From Gonium pectorale (lineage: Eukaryota > Chlorophyta > Chlorophyceae > Chlamydomonadales > Volvocaceae), in contig LSYV01000028.1 in assembly GCA_001584585.1 (NCBI GenBank), positions 794,121 to 820,593 on the forward strand: DNA of 26,473 nucleotides. Direction: 5' to 3'. Made by a program: the position numbers and the translations under genes. Positions 8,756 through 18,500 of the stretch are shown here, in pieces. Under the pieces are notes generated by a model. The model saw nothing but the letters and a program-made list of their open reading frames with translations. It did no database searches and was not told the origin of the DNA. Within the stretch, counting starts at the first letter, position 1. Each line of letters starts with the position of its first letter.

Positions 8756-10963
8756 TCACGCATCCCGGTAGTAATCCTCCAGGAACGCCCGCGCCCCTAT
8801 CGCCCACAGGCAGCCCTCGGCCCGAACCATCTCCGCCAGGTCGCTGCTGGCCAGAGTGGGGAAGGGGCAGCCCTCTGCCTGCAGCCAGCGCAGCGCGGAG
8901 ACGGGGGCGTTTGCCCTGAGCGCCCTCAGGAGGACCTCGCCTCTGCGGCCCCAGGGGCAGCCCAGCCGCCGCAGGCAGCGCGCGGCCTCCAGATGCACAT
9001 CATGGCTTCCTTTGGCGCAGGCACGGACGTAGGGTGAGCCGTCATCCTGCGATGCGGGGCGGTGATACAGAAGAACCAAAAGCGGGAAGGCAAACGTACG
9101 GAAACATAGATGCTTCTCTCGCAAGCGGGTTAGCAAGGTGCCGTACCCGTACACGGCGGGAAACGCATGCGGCAAGCCATGCATGCCGAGGTGCGTAGGT
9201 AGGGGCACTCCCTGAGCGAGATGGTACCCAGCCAGCACTCCCCCGTACATAAACACGCAACTGACTGTATGTGAAACGACGGTAATCTTAAATAGAACTG
9301 CGCCCACGGATGGGCGGGCGGACTACGGCGCCTTGGTTTTGCCGTACGTCTCCATCCCACGTGCCTATGACCGTCGGGCAAGAGCAGCCTCGGATCGGAC
9401 GGGGCGCCCCGCATCACGGTTTTCGAATTGGTGGATGTGGAAGGGGGGCGGGTCCCACAGACACCTACTACCTTACACACATAATGACCAGCCAGTGGCC
9501 GACTGGCCCAATGGGCCCAACCCACCCAACAACCCACCGGCATGGGGGCAGCCCTGCTCCGCCAGCCACTCCAGCGCCTCCTCGCAGCCCGAACCCGCGG
9601 CGCCGTGGAACGCGGTTGCGTCCCAGGCGCAGCCGCGCTCCCTCAGCCAGGCCATGATCTCCACTCTACCCGACGCAGCTGCGCAGTAGAACAGCTTTGC
9701 ATTGAAGCCCACCGCCCGTTCGCCAAACGTCTCCAGCACCCACGCCAGCGCGGCCAGCTGGCCCCCACGCACGGCCACCTTGGCGGCGATGGGAGGAGCT
9801 GGCGCCCAGCCAGCGGCGTGCAGCGCCAGAAAGATACTGCCACCGGCAGCATCATCAGCGGCGTTGCTCCACTCCCGGCCCAGGCGCAAGGCCTCCTCCG
9901 TCAGCAGGAGCTGCAGCACCGCCACGTCCCCCCGCTTGAGTGCGGCCATGGCGGCGCCCGGGCCCATGGTGAACCCCCGCCGGCGCAGCCAGGTCAGGCG
10001 CGGCACTGCGTCGGCGCGCACGGCTGCCTTTTCTGCGTGCCTCTCCGCCAGGTAGTTGCCGGTGGTGTCACGGCCGCTGCCGCGCGGGCAGCCCTGTGCC
10101 TCAAGCCACTCCACCTTGGCGGCCCAGTCGGGCGTGGGGCTGCACGTTGCGCCCAGCAGCGCCCGGTACTTGACGAGCTCGTCCATGCTGGCGGCATCCC
10201 AGCCGCTCCACAGGCGCTGCAGGCCGGCCAGGTCGCAGCCGTGCGCCACCGCCTCCACCAGCACCGCCCCAGGCCTGTTGGCCGGGGGCCACGGTTGCCT
10301 GGACGGCCCAGTCTGCAGCTGCGGCAGCAGCCCCTGCAGCCACTCCACCAGCTCCACGTGGCCACCGCACGCGGCGGAGACGTGGGGTCCCGGGGCCGCC
10401 CACTCCAGGTCAAGGCCGAGCAGCCACTCGCACACGTGGCGGTGGCCGTTGCGCGCCGCGGCTCCCAGGAGGCCGCTCGTGCCTGGCATCCCGCTCGTGG
10501 GACAGCCCCGCTCCAGCAGCCACCGGCAGGCGGCCAGCTTGCCTGACGAGGCGGCGGCCTCGAAGACCTCGTACGTCAGGGGGCAACCCGTCGCCCGCTG
10601 CGCCACCTCCAGGTTGGCCGTCGAGCCGCTGGCTGCCGTGAGGCGCAGCAGCTCCTCTCGCCGGGCGAGAGTCAGGCGCCGGGCGGCGCCGGATGAGAGC
10701 CAGTGCGCCGCGAAGGCGTGGGGGGCCACGGGCCGGGACAGGCGGATGGTGGTGTGCTTGGGCCCCTTGAGAGCCGCTGCTGCGGCCTTGTTGACGCTCC
10801 GCAAGTTGACTGCGACCTCGTTGCGGTCCATAAAGCTCGCGATGTGCTCAGTTATCTCTGGCGGCAGCTCAGGCAAGACGATGCGCTCGGCGCCTTGAGC
10901 GGGCGGACTCATCAGATCATGCGCGTCCGGAAGAGTGAGGCCCTTCACGACCGACGCGGCCAT
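8756..10963 (-). CDS. F-box-like / ankyrin-repeat protein
   Basis: Probable substrate receptor of an SCF ubiquitin ligase. The N terminus (residues about 28-68) reads LPELPPEITEHIASFMDRN followed by LRSVNKAAAAAL, an F-box-like helix set that would bind SKP1. The rest is a chain of degenerate ankyrin-type repeats with the signature xxxWLxxxGCP (CRWLLERGCP, VEWLEAQGCP, MAWLRERGCAWD, LEWLAEQGCP, LRWLQAEGCP), a style that to my knowledge is common in volvocine algae. Exon 1 starts at ATG 10963, with a second Met 17 codons in. Exon 2 is 8756-9046, with acceptor CAG before DDGSPYVRAC. The obvious donor at 9537 (GTGGGT) is out of phase with that acceptor. A donor at 9478 (GTGTAAGG) is in phase and gives about 591 residues with a Gly-rich linker. 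It lies on the same strand as cullin-1. Confidence 0.8.
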
Positions 10964-11118
10964 GCCTTATGTATGTAGCGTTGCGGTGTCAGGTTTGAGC
11001 TACGTGCGTGATGTAACCTTGCTGCTCGCTGTTGTCCGCCGGCGCGCGCGAACCCAGAGAGATTGCATTTGAGGTACGTATTAGTACGTGCAGTTTGCTA
11101 CGTGGCATTAGTCGGAAT
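10964..11118. promoter_or_regulatory. Short intergenic, likely 5' region of F-box/ankyrin gene
   Basis: Only 155 bases separate the F-box/ankyrin ATG from the stop codon of the tentative small gene upstream on the same strand. Its promoter or 5' leader must lie here or overlap the small gene's 3' exon. No TATA box is evident on the minus strand. Confidence 0.3.
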
Positions 11119-11428
11119 TCATTGATCGACACTGTTTGGGACCTTGTTTGGCTCTGGAACCGGCTCTGGAGCAGGCGGGCCAGGGCTCGACGAGCTGGCG
11201 GCCGGGCGCTTCATCTCGAATGCAGCTGGTCTCCGTGTATTGTCTGAAGAGAGGAAATACCGAGTGTATGAACGCCCGCCCGAAACACAGTAAGGATGCT
11301 TGACATCGTGTGGAATAGTCCCACGATGGTACATCCCGAATCGGCCTCGCGACTCCCCTGTCCTCCTTACCCTCGTCCTTGTGTACTCTGCCACAGGATG
11401 GCGCTAAGGCTTCGAGGCACGCCGTAAA
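11119..11428 (-). CDS. Tentative 3' exons of a small Pro-rich protein
   Basis: Two exons fit one another. The first is 11371-11428, with acceptor ATCCCCAG upstream and donor GTAAGG, reading FTACLEALAPSCGRVHKDE and ending in phase 1. The second is 11119-11243, with acceptor TTCCTCTCTTCAG, reading NTRRPAAFEMKRPAASSSSP and then a PAPEPVPEP tail. The shared alternative frame is also open (ending CRSMNSD at 11108), so the true frame is undecided. A possible first exon upstream ends near 12113 at a good donor (GTGAGTAC) after MRRSRVGRDRVWM, but its phase fits only the alternative frame. No family was recognised. Confidence 0.3.
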
Positions 11429-11534
11429 CTGGGGATACGGCCGTGGCATGGGTGAAGTTACACAGTGTGCACGCCGACCCGAGTGTGCCTGCAACATGCG
11501 CTCTTTGCCACCCTGCGGTTCATTTCCACAACAA

Positions 11535-11559
11535 CACACACACACACACACACACACAG
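11535..11559. repeat. (CA)n microsatellite
   Basis: About 12 CA dinucleotides in a row, followed by GATATACACCCACA. Simple sequence in the spacer or in an intron of the tentative small minus-strand gene. Confidence 0.9.
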
Positions 11560-11736
11560 ATATACACCCACATCTTGCATGCATACCGGCACATGTATGT
11601 TTGCATCTACGCACTAGTTTTAAGCCAAGGCGTGTTCTGCCGTCCCGAGGCAGGCAGGAGGACACACCGTCGTACATGGCGCCGACGCGGCCACAGCCAC
11701 ACACGCACCCGCCCTCCAGTTCAGCGCCCCACCCCC

Positions 11737-11939
11737 ATCCGCTCCCACGGCGCTACCATAAGCCGCACCGCACCGACCGTCTGCCACATACCGGTACTCC
11801 TTTGCCGCTGTGGTGGGCACAGCGCCCCCCCCCCGATCCGCTCCCACGCCACAGCTGCCCGAGGCCGCGCACTACAAGCCGAGCCGCACCGCTCCGACCG
11901 TCTGCCACATGCTCCTTTGCCGCCGTGGTGGGCACAGCT
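11737..11939 (+). repeat. ~100-bp imperfect tandem duplication
   Basis: Copies at about 11737-11824 and 11834-11939. Both begin ATCCGCTCCCACG, share CCGACCGTCTGCCACAT, and end with TGCTCCTTTGCCGCCGTGG or a near match and GTGGGCACAGC. They differ by several indels in the middle. Confidence 0.85.
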
Positions 11940-12241
11940 GGCAGCAGCGGCCACATGTCTGGGCTCCGAACCAGCACCCCGAATGAACCAGCCACGCCCC
12001 ACCGACCCACGGACCTCACACAGAGCCCATGCACCCCTCGGCCTGCTCGTCGTCAGCCTAGTGATGTCCCCCCCCCACCACACACACAAACGAGCAAGCA
12101 ACTTGCGTGTACTCACCCATCCACACGCGATCCCGCCCCACACGGGACCGCCGCATGGAACGGGCCGCTTTGCACTGCTGCACCTCAACCCGCAGGCGGG
12201 AGGCCCCCCGCCCGGCCGCCAGCCACATGTGTCGGCAGGCG

Positions 12242-12540
12242 CAGCCGCCCCGCCGCCGTACAGCAGCCAGGCGCCGTACTGAATTGCCTGCGCTCACAGC
12301 TCGGAGCTGACGCCGCACAGGCAGCCCACCAGACAGCCCATCGCGCTTACGCGGCCTGCCCTCCTGCACCCTCCGCCCGCCAGCCAGCGCGCCCCAGGCG
12401 CGGCAAGGAGTCGCGCCTCGCTCTCGCCTCGCCACTCAGCCACCCTTTCTTCCCCGGCCGCCGCCCATCCCGCCCGGCAGGCCGGCGCCAGTACCCATCC
12501 CCCACCGCCTCCTCCACCGCCTTCCTCCCCTCGCCTTCCT
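12242..12540. repeat. Dispersed repeat R, copy 2
   Basis: Second copy of the repeat at 6582-6877. It ends about 40 bases downstream of the cullin-1 stop codon, so it probably forms most of the cullin 3' untranslated region or the adjacent flank. Copy 1 at 6.6 kb also touches cullin sequence. Confidence 0.85.
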
Positions 12541-12579
12541 TCCTCCTCTCGCGACCCAAGCAGGCAGCTGCCGCCCGCT

Positions 12580-15500
12580 TTAGGCGAGATACTTGAAGAG
12601 CGTCGGGTTGTCCTTGTCGCGCTCCAGGTACTCGCGCTGTATGAGGTCCTCGATGCGCTTCTTGATGAGCTTCAGGTCGGGCTTGAACATGCGCTGCAGC
12701 TGCTGAATCACCTCCATCACCAGCGTCTGGTGCTGCAGGACCTGTTGATGTTGGGGAGGGGGAGGAGGCGGAGAGAGGCGGACGGAGGAGGGGGAAGATA
12801 AGGAGAGGCGAGGTTCAGCAGGATGGAGAGTGAGCCGGAGCGTCTTCAAGGTGTGGTGGCGGCGGCAGCGACAGGTGCAGCGGAAGGCATGCCGTGTGCC
12901 GATGGAGGGAATGTGCGCGAGGGGGCGATAGCTCCCCCATCACGGATCTCGTTCACGGACGCCGCGTCTGCCGCAGGTAGCAACAGGGCAGCTACGGCGT
13001 GTGCACTGGGAGGGGGCACTGGGGGGCGGTTCCGATCCCGCACAAAGCGCCGCCACTGCCTCCACGTGCCACGGCATGGCGCAGTGGGCCCCTTCTCGTC
13101 CACGGTAGCAGTTGGCACCCAGCCGGCCAGCCCTCACCCGGTGCCGCGCCCCGTACCGCTTGCCGACCCTGCTCACACCGCACACGCACCCAGAACACGG
13201 ACCCGGCGGACCCACCTTGCGGCTCTTCATGATGCGCACGATGGCGGCGTCGATGGCGTACCGGCGGTCCTTGTCCACGTCCTCCATCACCTGGCGATTG
13301 GCAGTTGGGAGGTTGGGCGGAAGCGGTTGGCGAGGCAGTGATCGCCCGCAGTGGCTACCAAGAGTCAGCGGCGAGCCAGACGGCGGCTCGCGTAAGCGAC
13401 CGCGGCCGCGACCTCCACGACGGCATTCAGGACCCCGCACTTCCCGTCCCCACCCGGCCGCCCCTGCCCCTGCCCCTCATGGCCACCACCCCCCAGACGC
13501 TCGCACCTTCTTCTTCTCGTCCAGCGGCGGCAGTGGAATCTTGATGCGGCGCATCTTGTCCGTGAAGCGCGAGTTGAAGCTGCGGGTGTGGGAAGGCGGG
13601 GGGGGGGGCCGGTTAACGAAGACGCGGGGAGGCGGGTCACAGGAGGCGTGAGATGCACCGCGCCCCGTGCTCATGCTCCTTGCCTGCATTCCCCTTCACG
13701 GGGGGTCAAGTCCATCTCACGCCTCCAGATCTCAGAAACAGCCGGGGAACAAGATCCCGGTCAGGGACAGAGGGCTATGGGGTCGGGTCAACGACAGCGG
13801 AACAGCCGGGCATTGCGTTCCCTGATGGGCCGTCGCCGTGGGGCATCACCCTGGGCAGCTCCCAACGACACCCAGGCGGACCGTAGGGACGGTCGAGCCC
13901 CCCACCCCACCTGAACTTGTCGTTCTTGCCGATGGTCTTGCCCTCGGGGTCCTTCTTGATGACCTTGTACTTGGCGCACACCAGGCTGTGCAGCAGGCGC
14001 TGCAGGTCGTCGTCGGGCAGGCGCAGCCGCTCCTGGACCTGCGGACCGGGGGCGGAGGGGCGGAGGGGGAGGTGAGAGGGGGGAGGCAAGGTAATGGTTC
14101 AGTGGCTTGGAAGGCGTCCTTCTGGACCTGCGGGCTGGGGGTTAGTGGCCCCGAGCATTTGAATGCATGCTGGAACGGGTCGTCGCTAGCGTGCCTTGAC
14201 CACTTCCGTACCCATGCGGGCCGCCTGCTGCACGCGGCACAGAGTGAACCACGCCCCCCACAAGGCAGTGCACAACGCGTTCGCGTTGGGCGATCGCAAT
14301 TGCGAGACCACATGGGTCCCTGCAAACAGGCGCGTGCGGCGCACCCGTGCCGCACCTCGCTGTACGACAGCTCGTCCACGTCGTTCAGCAGCATGCACAG
14401 CGCCGCCTGCAGCGTGTTCATCTGCATCTCGATGGGCTTGGAGTCGAAGTTGCCGCGGAGCACCGCCGTGCCCAGCGTGTAGATCCACGTCAGCTTCCTG
14501 CAGCCGGCCGGGCGGGCGGGCGGGCGGGCGGGTCAGCATGGGTCAGTCATGGCAGCGGGGAGGGGGGCGGGAAGCGCTCCAATCCCTTCACCCCTAGGCC
14601 CCATCGCGCGGCCTTGGCGCTCCTCGCCGTGGGGCGCAGGGCGGCTGCGACAGGTGGCTCGCGCAGCCCGCAGTCCCCATCCGAACCATTCCGCATGAAG
14701 CCAGGACCGATCGACAGCAAACCCGCCGGCTGCGGCCTCCAGCAACATCTTTCCCACCCTGTCTTAGCATGCAATGAATTGGGCGTGTAATTCACAGTAC
14801 ATCGCGCCCACCTGTGCTTGGCGTCCGTGTCGTAGTACTCGCGGTACACCTCCACGCCCTCCACCATCTCCCGCGGCAGCGCCACCTCGATGGACTTGTA
14901 GGTGGGCCAGAAGCCCGTGGTGAGCACCGTCACTGACAGGTCGATGGACAGCTTGCGGCTCTTCTCCTGCGGGCGCGGGCGGGGGTTTGGAAAAAAACAG
15001 GTTAGAGTAGGGGGGCCGGCAAGGGGAGCTGAAGAGGNNNNNNNNNNNNNNNNNNNNNNNNNNNNNNNNNNNNNNNNNNNNNNNNNNNNNNNNNNNNNNN
15101 NNNNNNNNNNNNNNNNNNNNNNNNNNNNNNNNNNNNNNNNNNNNNNNNNNNNNNNNNNNNNNNNNNNNNNNNNNNNNNNNNNNNNNNNNNNNNNNNNNNN
15201 NNNNNNNNNNNNNNNNNNNNNNNNNNNNNNNNNNNNNNNNNNNNNNNNNNNNNNNNNNNNNNNNNNNNNNNNNNNNNNNNNNNNNNNNNNNNNNNNNNNN
15301 NNNNNNNNNNNNNNNNNNNNNNNNNNNNNNNNNNNNNNNNNNNNNNNNNNNNNNNNNNNNNNNNNNNNNNNNNNNNNNNNNNNNNNNNNNNNNNNNNNNN
15401 NNNNNNNNNNNNNNNNNNNNNNNNNNNNNNNNNNNNNNNNNNNNNNNNNNNNNNNNNNNNNNNNNNNNNNNNNNNNNNNNNNNNNNNNNNNNNNNNNNNN

Positions 15501-18500
15501 NNNNNNNNNNNNNNNNNNNNNNNNNNNNNNNNNNNNNNNNNNNNNNNNNNNNNNNNNNNNNNNNNNNNNNNNNNNNNNNNNNNNNNNNNNNNNNNNNNNN
15601 NNNNNNNNNNNNNNNNNNNNNNNNNNNNNNNNNNNNNNNNNNNNNNNNNNNNNNNNNNNNNNNNNNNNNNNNNNNNNNNNNNNNNNNNNNNNNNNNNNNN
15701 NNNNNNNNNNNNNNNNNNNNNNNNNNNNNNNNNNNNNNNNNNNNNNNNNNNNNNNNNNNNNNNNNNNNNNNNNNNNNNNNNNNNNNNNNNNNNNNNNNNN
15801 NNNNNNNNNNNNNNNNNNNNNNNNNNNNNNNNNNNNNNNNNNNNNNNNNNNNNNNNNNNNNNNNNNNNNNNNNNNNNNNNNNNNNNNNNNNNNNNNNNNN
15901 NNNNNNNNNNNNNNNNNNNNNNNNNNNNNNNNNNNNCTCCCCCCTCCCTCCGCGCCTTGCCCACGCACATACACACCCCAGAGAGAATCCTGGGCCGCAT
16001 CGGGGGCCATGGTGGTGGTCGCCGCCGAACGAACATGCAGGGACATCGCCCCTTCGACTACCTCTGGAGCTGGGTCCTACAACGACACCGTCACTTTCGC
16101 GCTTACACTCGTCGTATGCGTTGTTCCTTTTCAACACACACACGCACACACACACCTTGGACGTGAACTGCGCGCCGCACTGCTGCTTGAGGCGCGACAG
16201 CAGCGAGCGCTCGTGGTCGTCCGATGCCGACTTGTCCTGCAGCAGCCGCCGGGACAGCTTCTTGCGGTAGAACTCTGCATGCAGCGGGGTAGGTTGGGGG
16301 CAACGGGGTTGGGGGCAACGGGGCTGAAACTCGACGTCTGCGTGTTGGGGCAAGGAGGCTAATGGACGGGCAGGGACAGCGGGCTGCTGGGCGAGGGAGC
16401 CGCCCCCGCCCCCCGCACGCCGGGCCGGTGCGCTGCATCCAGGAACACGGCTACGGGCATGGCCGCAGGGTTTCGGCGGACGTCACGTTACGAACGTGGC
16501 GCCCGAGTGCGTGCACCTTCGCAGCCCTGGCATCCTCGGGCAACACGCGGCCCACACGGCGTGCTGCCTGCCCACCTGCACCCTGCAACGAACAACATAA
16601 CTGTTTTTCGTTGTGCACCCTGAACGGCTCCATATCCTTTCTTGATCCATTATCTCACAGCCTACAACCCGCCTGACGCCCCTCGGAGCACCCACCCGCG
16701 AACATGTCCTTGTCGCTGACGTAGGCCAGCAGCTTGACCACCTTCTCCAGAGTCTCCTCAATCGCCTCGTCCGACAGCTTCTCGGAGCCGCCCTGGGTGG
16801 GGTTTAGAAGAGTGGGGTGGGGTTGGGGGGGAATAACTCAGTCCGAAAGCGTGGGGTTGGGGGGGAGAGGGGGGTTGGGGTGAGGCGGGGGCCGCGCAAA
16901 AAGTGTAAAGGGTGCACTTGAGCACTTAGCAGGTCAGCTGGGCGTGCGAGCACGCGATTCGGGTATACGGCCTGAGGGGCTGAGAGGCAAGCTGAGGCCG
17001 GCCAGCACCATCACTACACACAAAAAAACACAGCCGACGTTTTAACTGGTCGCGTGTCCACGGTCCGCGGTTGGCTCGGTGGCGCGCCGACCGCCGATCA
17101 CGAAGTCCCCGACGAAGGTCGACGTTTCGCCGAGAAGAGTTGCAGTTCGTTCACAGTCCACAGGCAACGGCTCCGCGGTCGGCGGCGCGCACCTTCTTGA
17201 GCAGGTTGTCGCAGAAGCTGGCCATGAGCTCGGCGCTGGTGGAGCCCGCCACCGCCTTGTTCACAAACGCCTCGAACGCCTCCTTGAGCGCCTGCGGGTG
17301 TCCGGGTCAGCGGGGGACGGCGGGGGAGGGAACTTGAGGGAAAGGGTACAGTCCGTGGGCACAAGCGCTGGGGGGTGGGGGTGCTGGCAGTGTGCAAGCG
17401 GGCGCTATCGGCTGGAGGAGAGAGTAATGAAGAATGGAAACGGGCCGCGTCGCGAACACCGAACCCCGGGGGGGGGGGCCGTGTCAAATAACATGCCCGA
17501 GTCCGCATGCGGGCGGGCGCGTCCAGCGAATGTGGCCAGCATCCGTTCACTGTGGCTACGGTTTGCGACGGGCGGGGGGAACAAACAGTCCGAGGGCGTG
17601 GCGTGGTCGACTAGGGACAGCGTCCGGGCGGGGGGAAGCGCGCACGCCTCTTCCTTTTGTGGGAGAGCTCTATGCGAATCCGCAGGGCGGACGGCCAGTC
17701 TATCCTACGCGCTCGTGGTGCCATCGAGCCACGCCCCCAACTAGGGCATCCCCCCTTACTGAGATCAACCCGGCGCTGGACCGTCACCGCCATGCGTGCG
17801 GACGGTATGTGGCTGCGCTTCAGCGGCTGAGCGCAAGCCGCGCTCAGGCGTGAGGTCGCAGTCGCGTGACGCAGTGTGCGCTGCCGAGCACGCTTCCGAG
17901 CACGAACACGAGCACGCGCAGGCGCACATGCGCCTCACCCACCTTGTGGAAGAGCGACGAGTTGGCGAAGCAGGAGCCCACGTAGCCCAGGTACTTGTCG
18001 TGCAGCTCCAGCACCGCGCGCACGTACTGCTGCTCCGCGCTGGAGCCGCTGTCGCGCGAGGGGCCCGCCTTGGCGGCCTTCTCCTTGGCCAGCTCCACCG
18101 CCTCGGTGACCTAATTGGCGGCAGGGCGCAAGGGTTAGTTGTGTTTTAGTGGGGGGGGGGGGTTCAGTAATTGGCGGGGGGGGAGGGCGTGGCCGGGAAG
18201 GGTTTACTACGCTCCTTGCGGGTGTGGTGCTGGAAGCTGTTGCGCGCGCAATCTCATGCGGCAAAACAATGCCTTGGTCGCAGCGGCAAGTCTTTACCGA
18301 TGACGAAAAGGGCTGACGGAGGGCAAACGTGCAGGGTGCTGCGGGCAGCAGGCGTGGAGGAGGTCGACGAGGTGTGTGTGCTCTGGCTGGCTGCTTCTGT
18401 GTACACTGCTCAGGCGACAGGGAGGCCGACGCGGTGGGTTGCCAGCGCAAGTGTGTGTCATGTATGCGTAACGGCATGCTCAAAACAGTTATACGACAAA

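Larger units (their letters stand above)
11429..12241. other. Repeat-rich spacer, no firm gene
   Basis: Holds a CA-dinucleotide tract at about 11535-11559 and a tandem duplication at 11737-11939. Open frames are Pro/His/Thr-rich artefacts. Any upstream exons of the small gene at 11119-11428 would lie here. Confidence 0.4.

Noticed and set aside
9542..10898. Plus-strand open frames of 334 and 280 codons
   Set aside because: They are antisense shadows of the F-box/ankyrin exon and have no family resemblance.
11379..12596. 405-codon plus-strand open frame
   Set aside because: It passes through a CA microsatellite, a tandem duplication and repeat R, and its protein is His/Pro/Thr simple sequence.
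14547..16362. Open frames of about 500 codons on both strands
   Set aside because: Their length comes from reading through 899 unknown bases. Only the exons at 14812-14966 and 16156-16274 are real.
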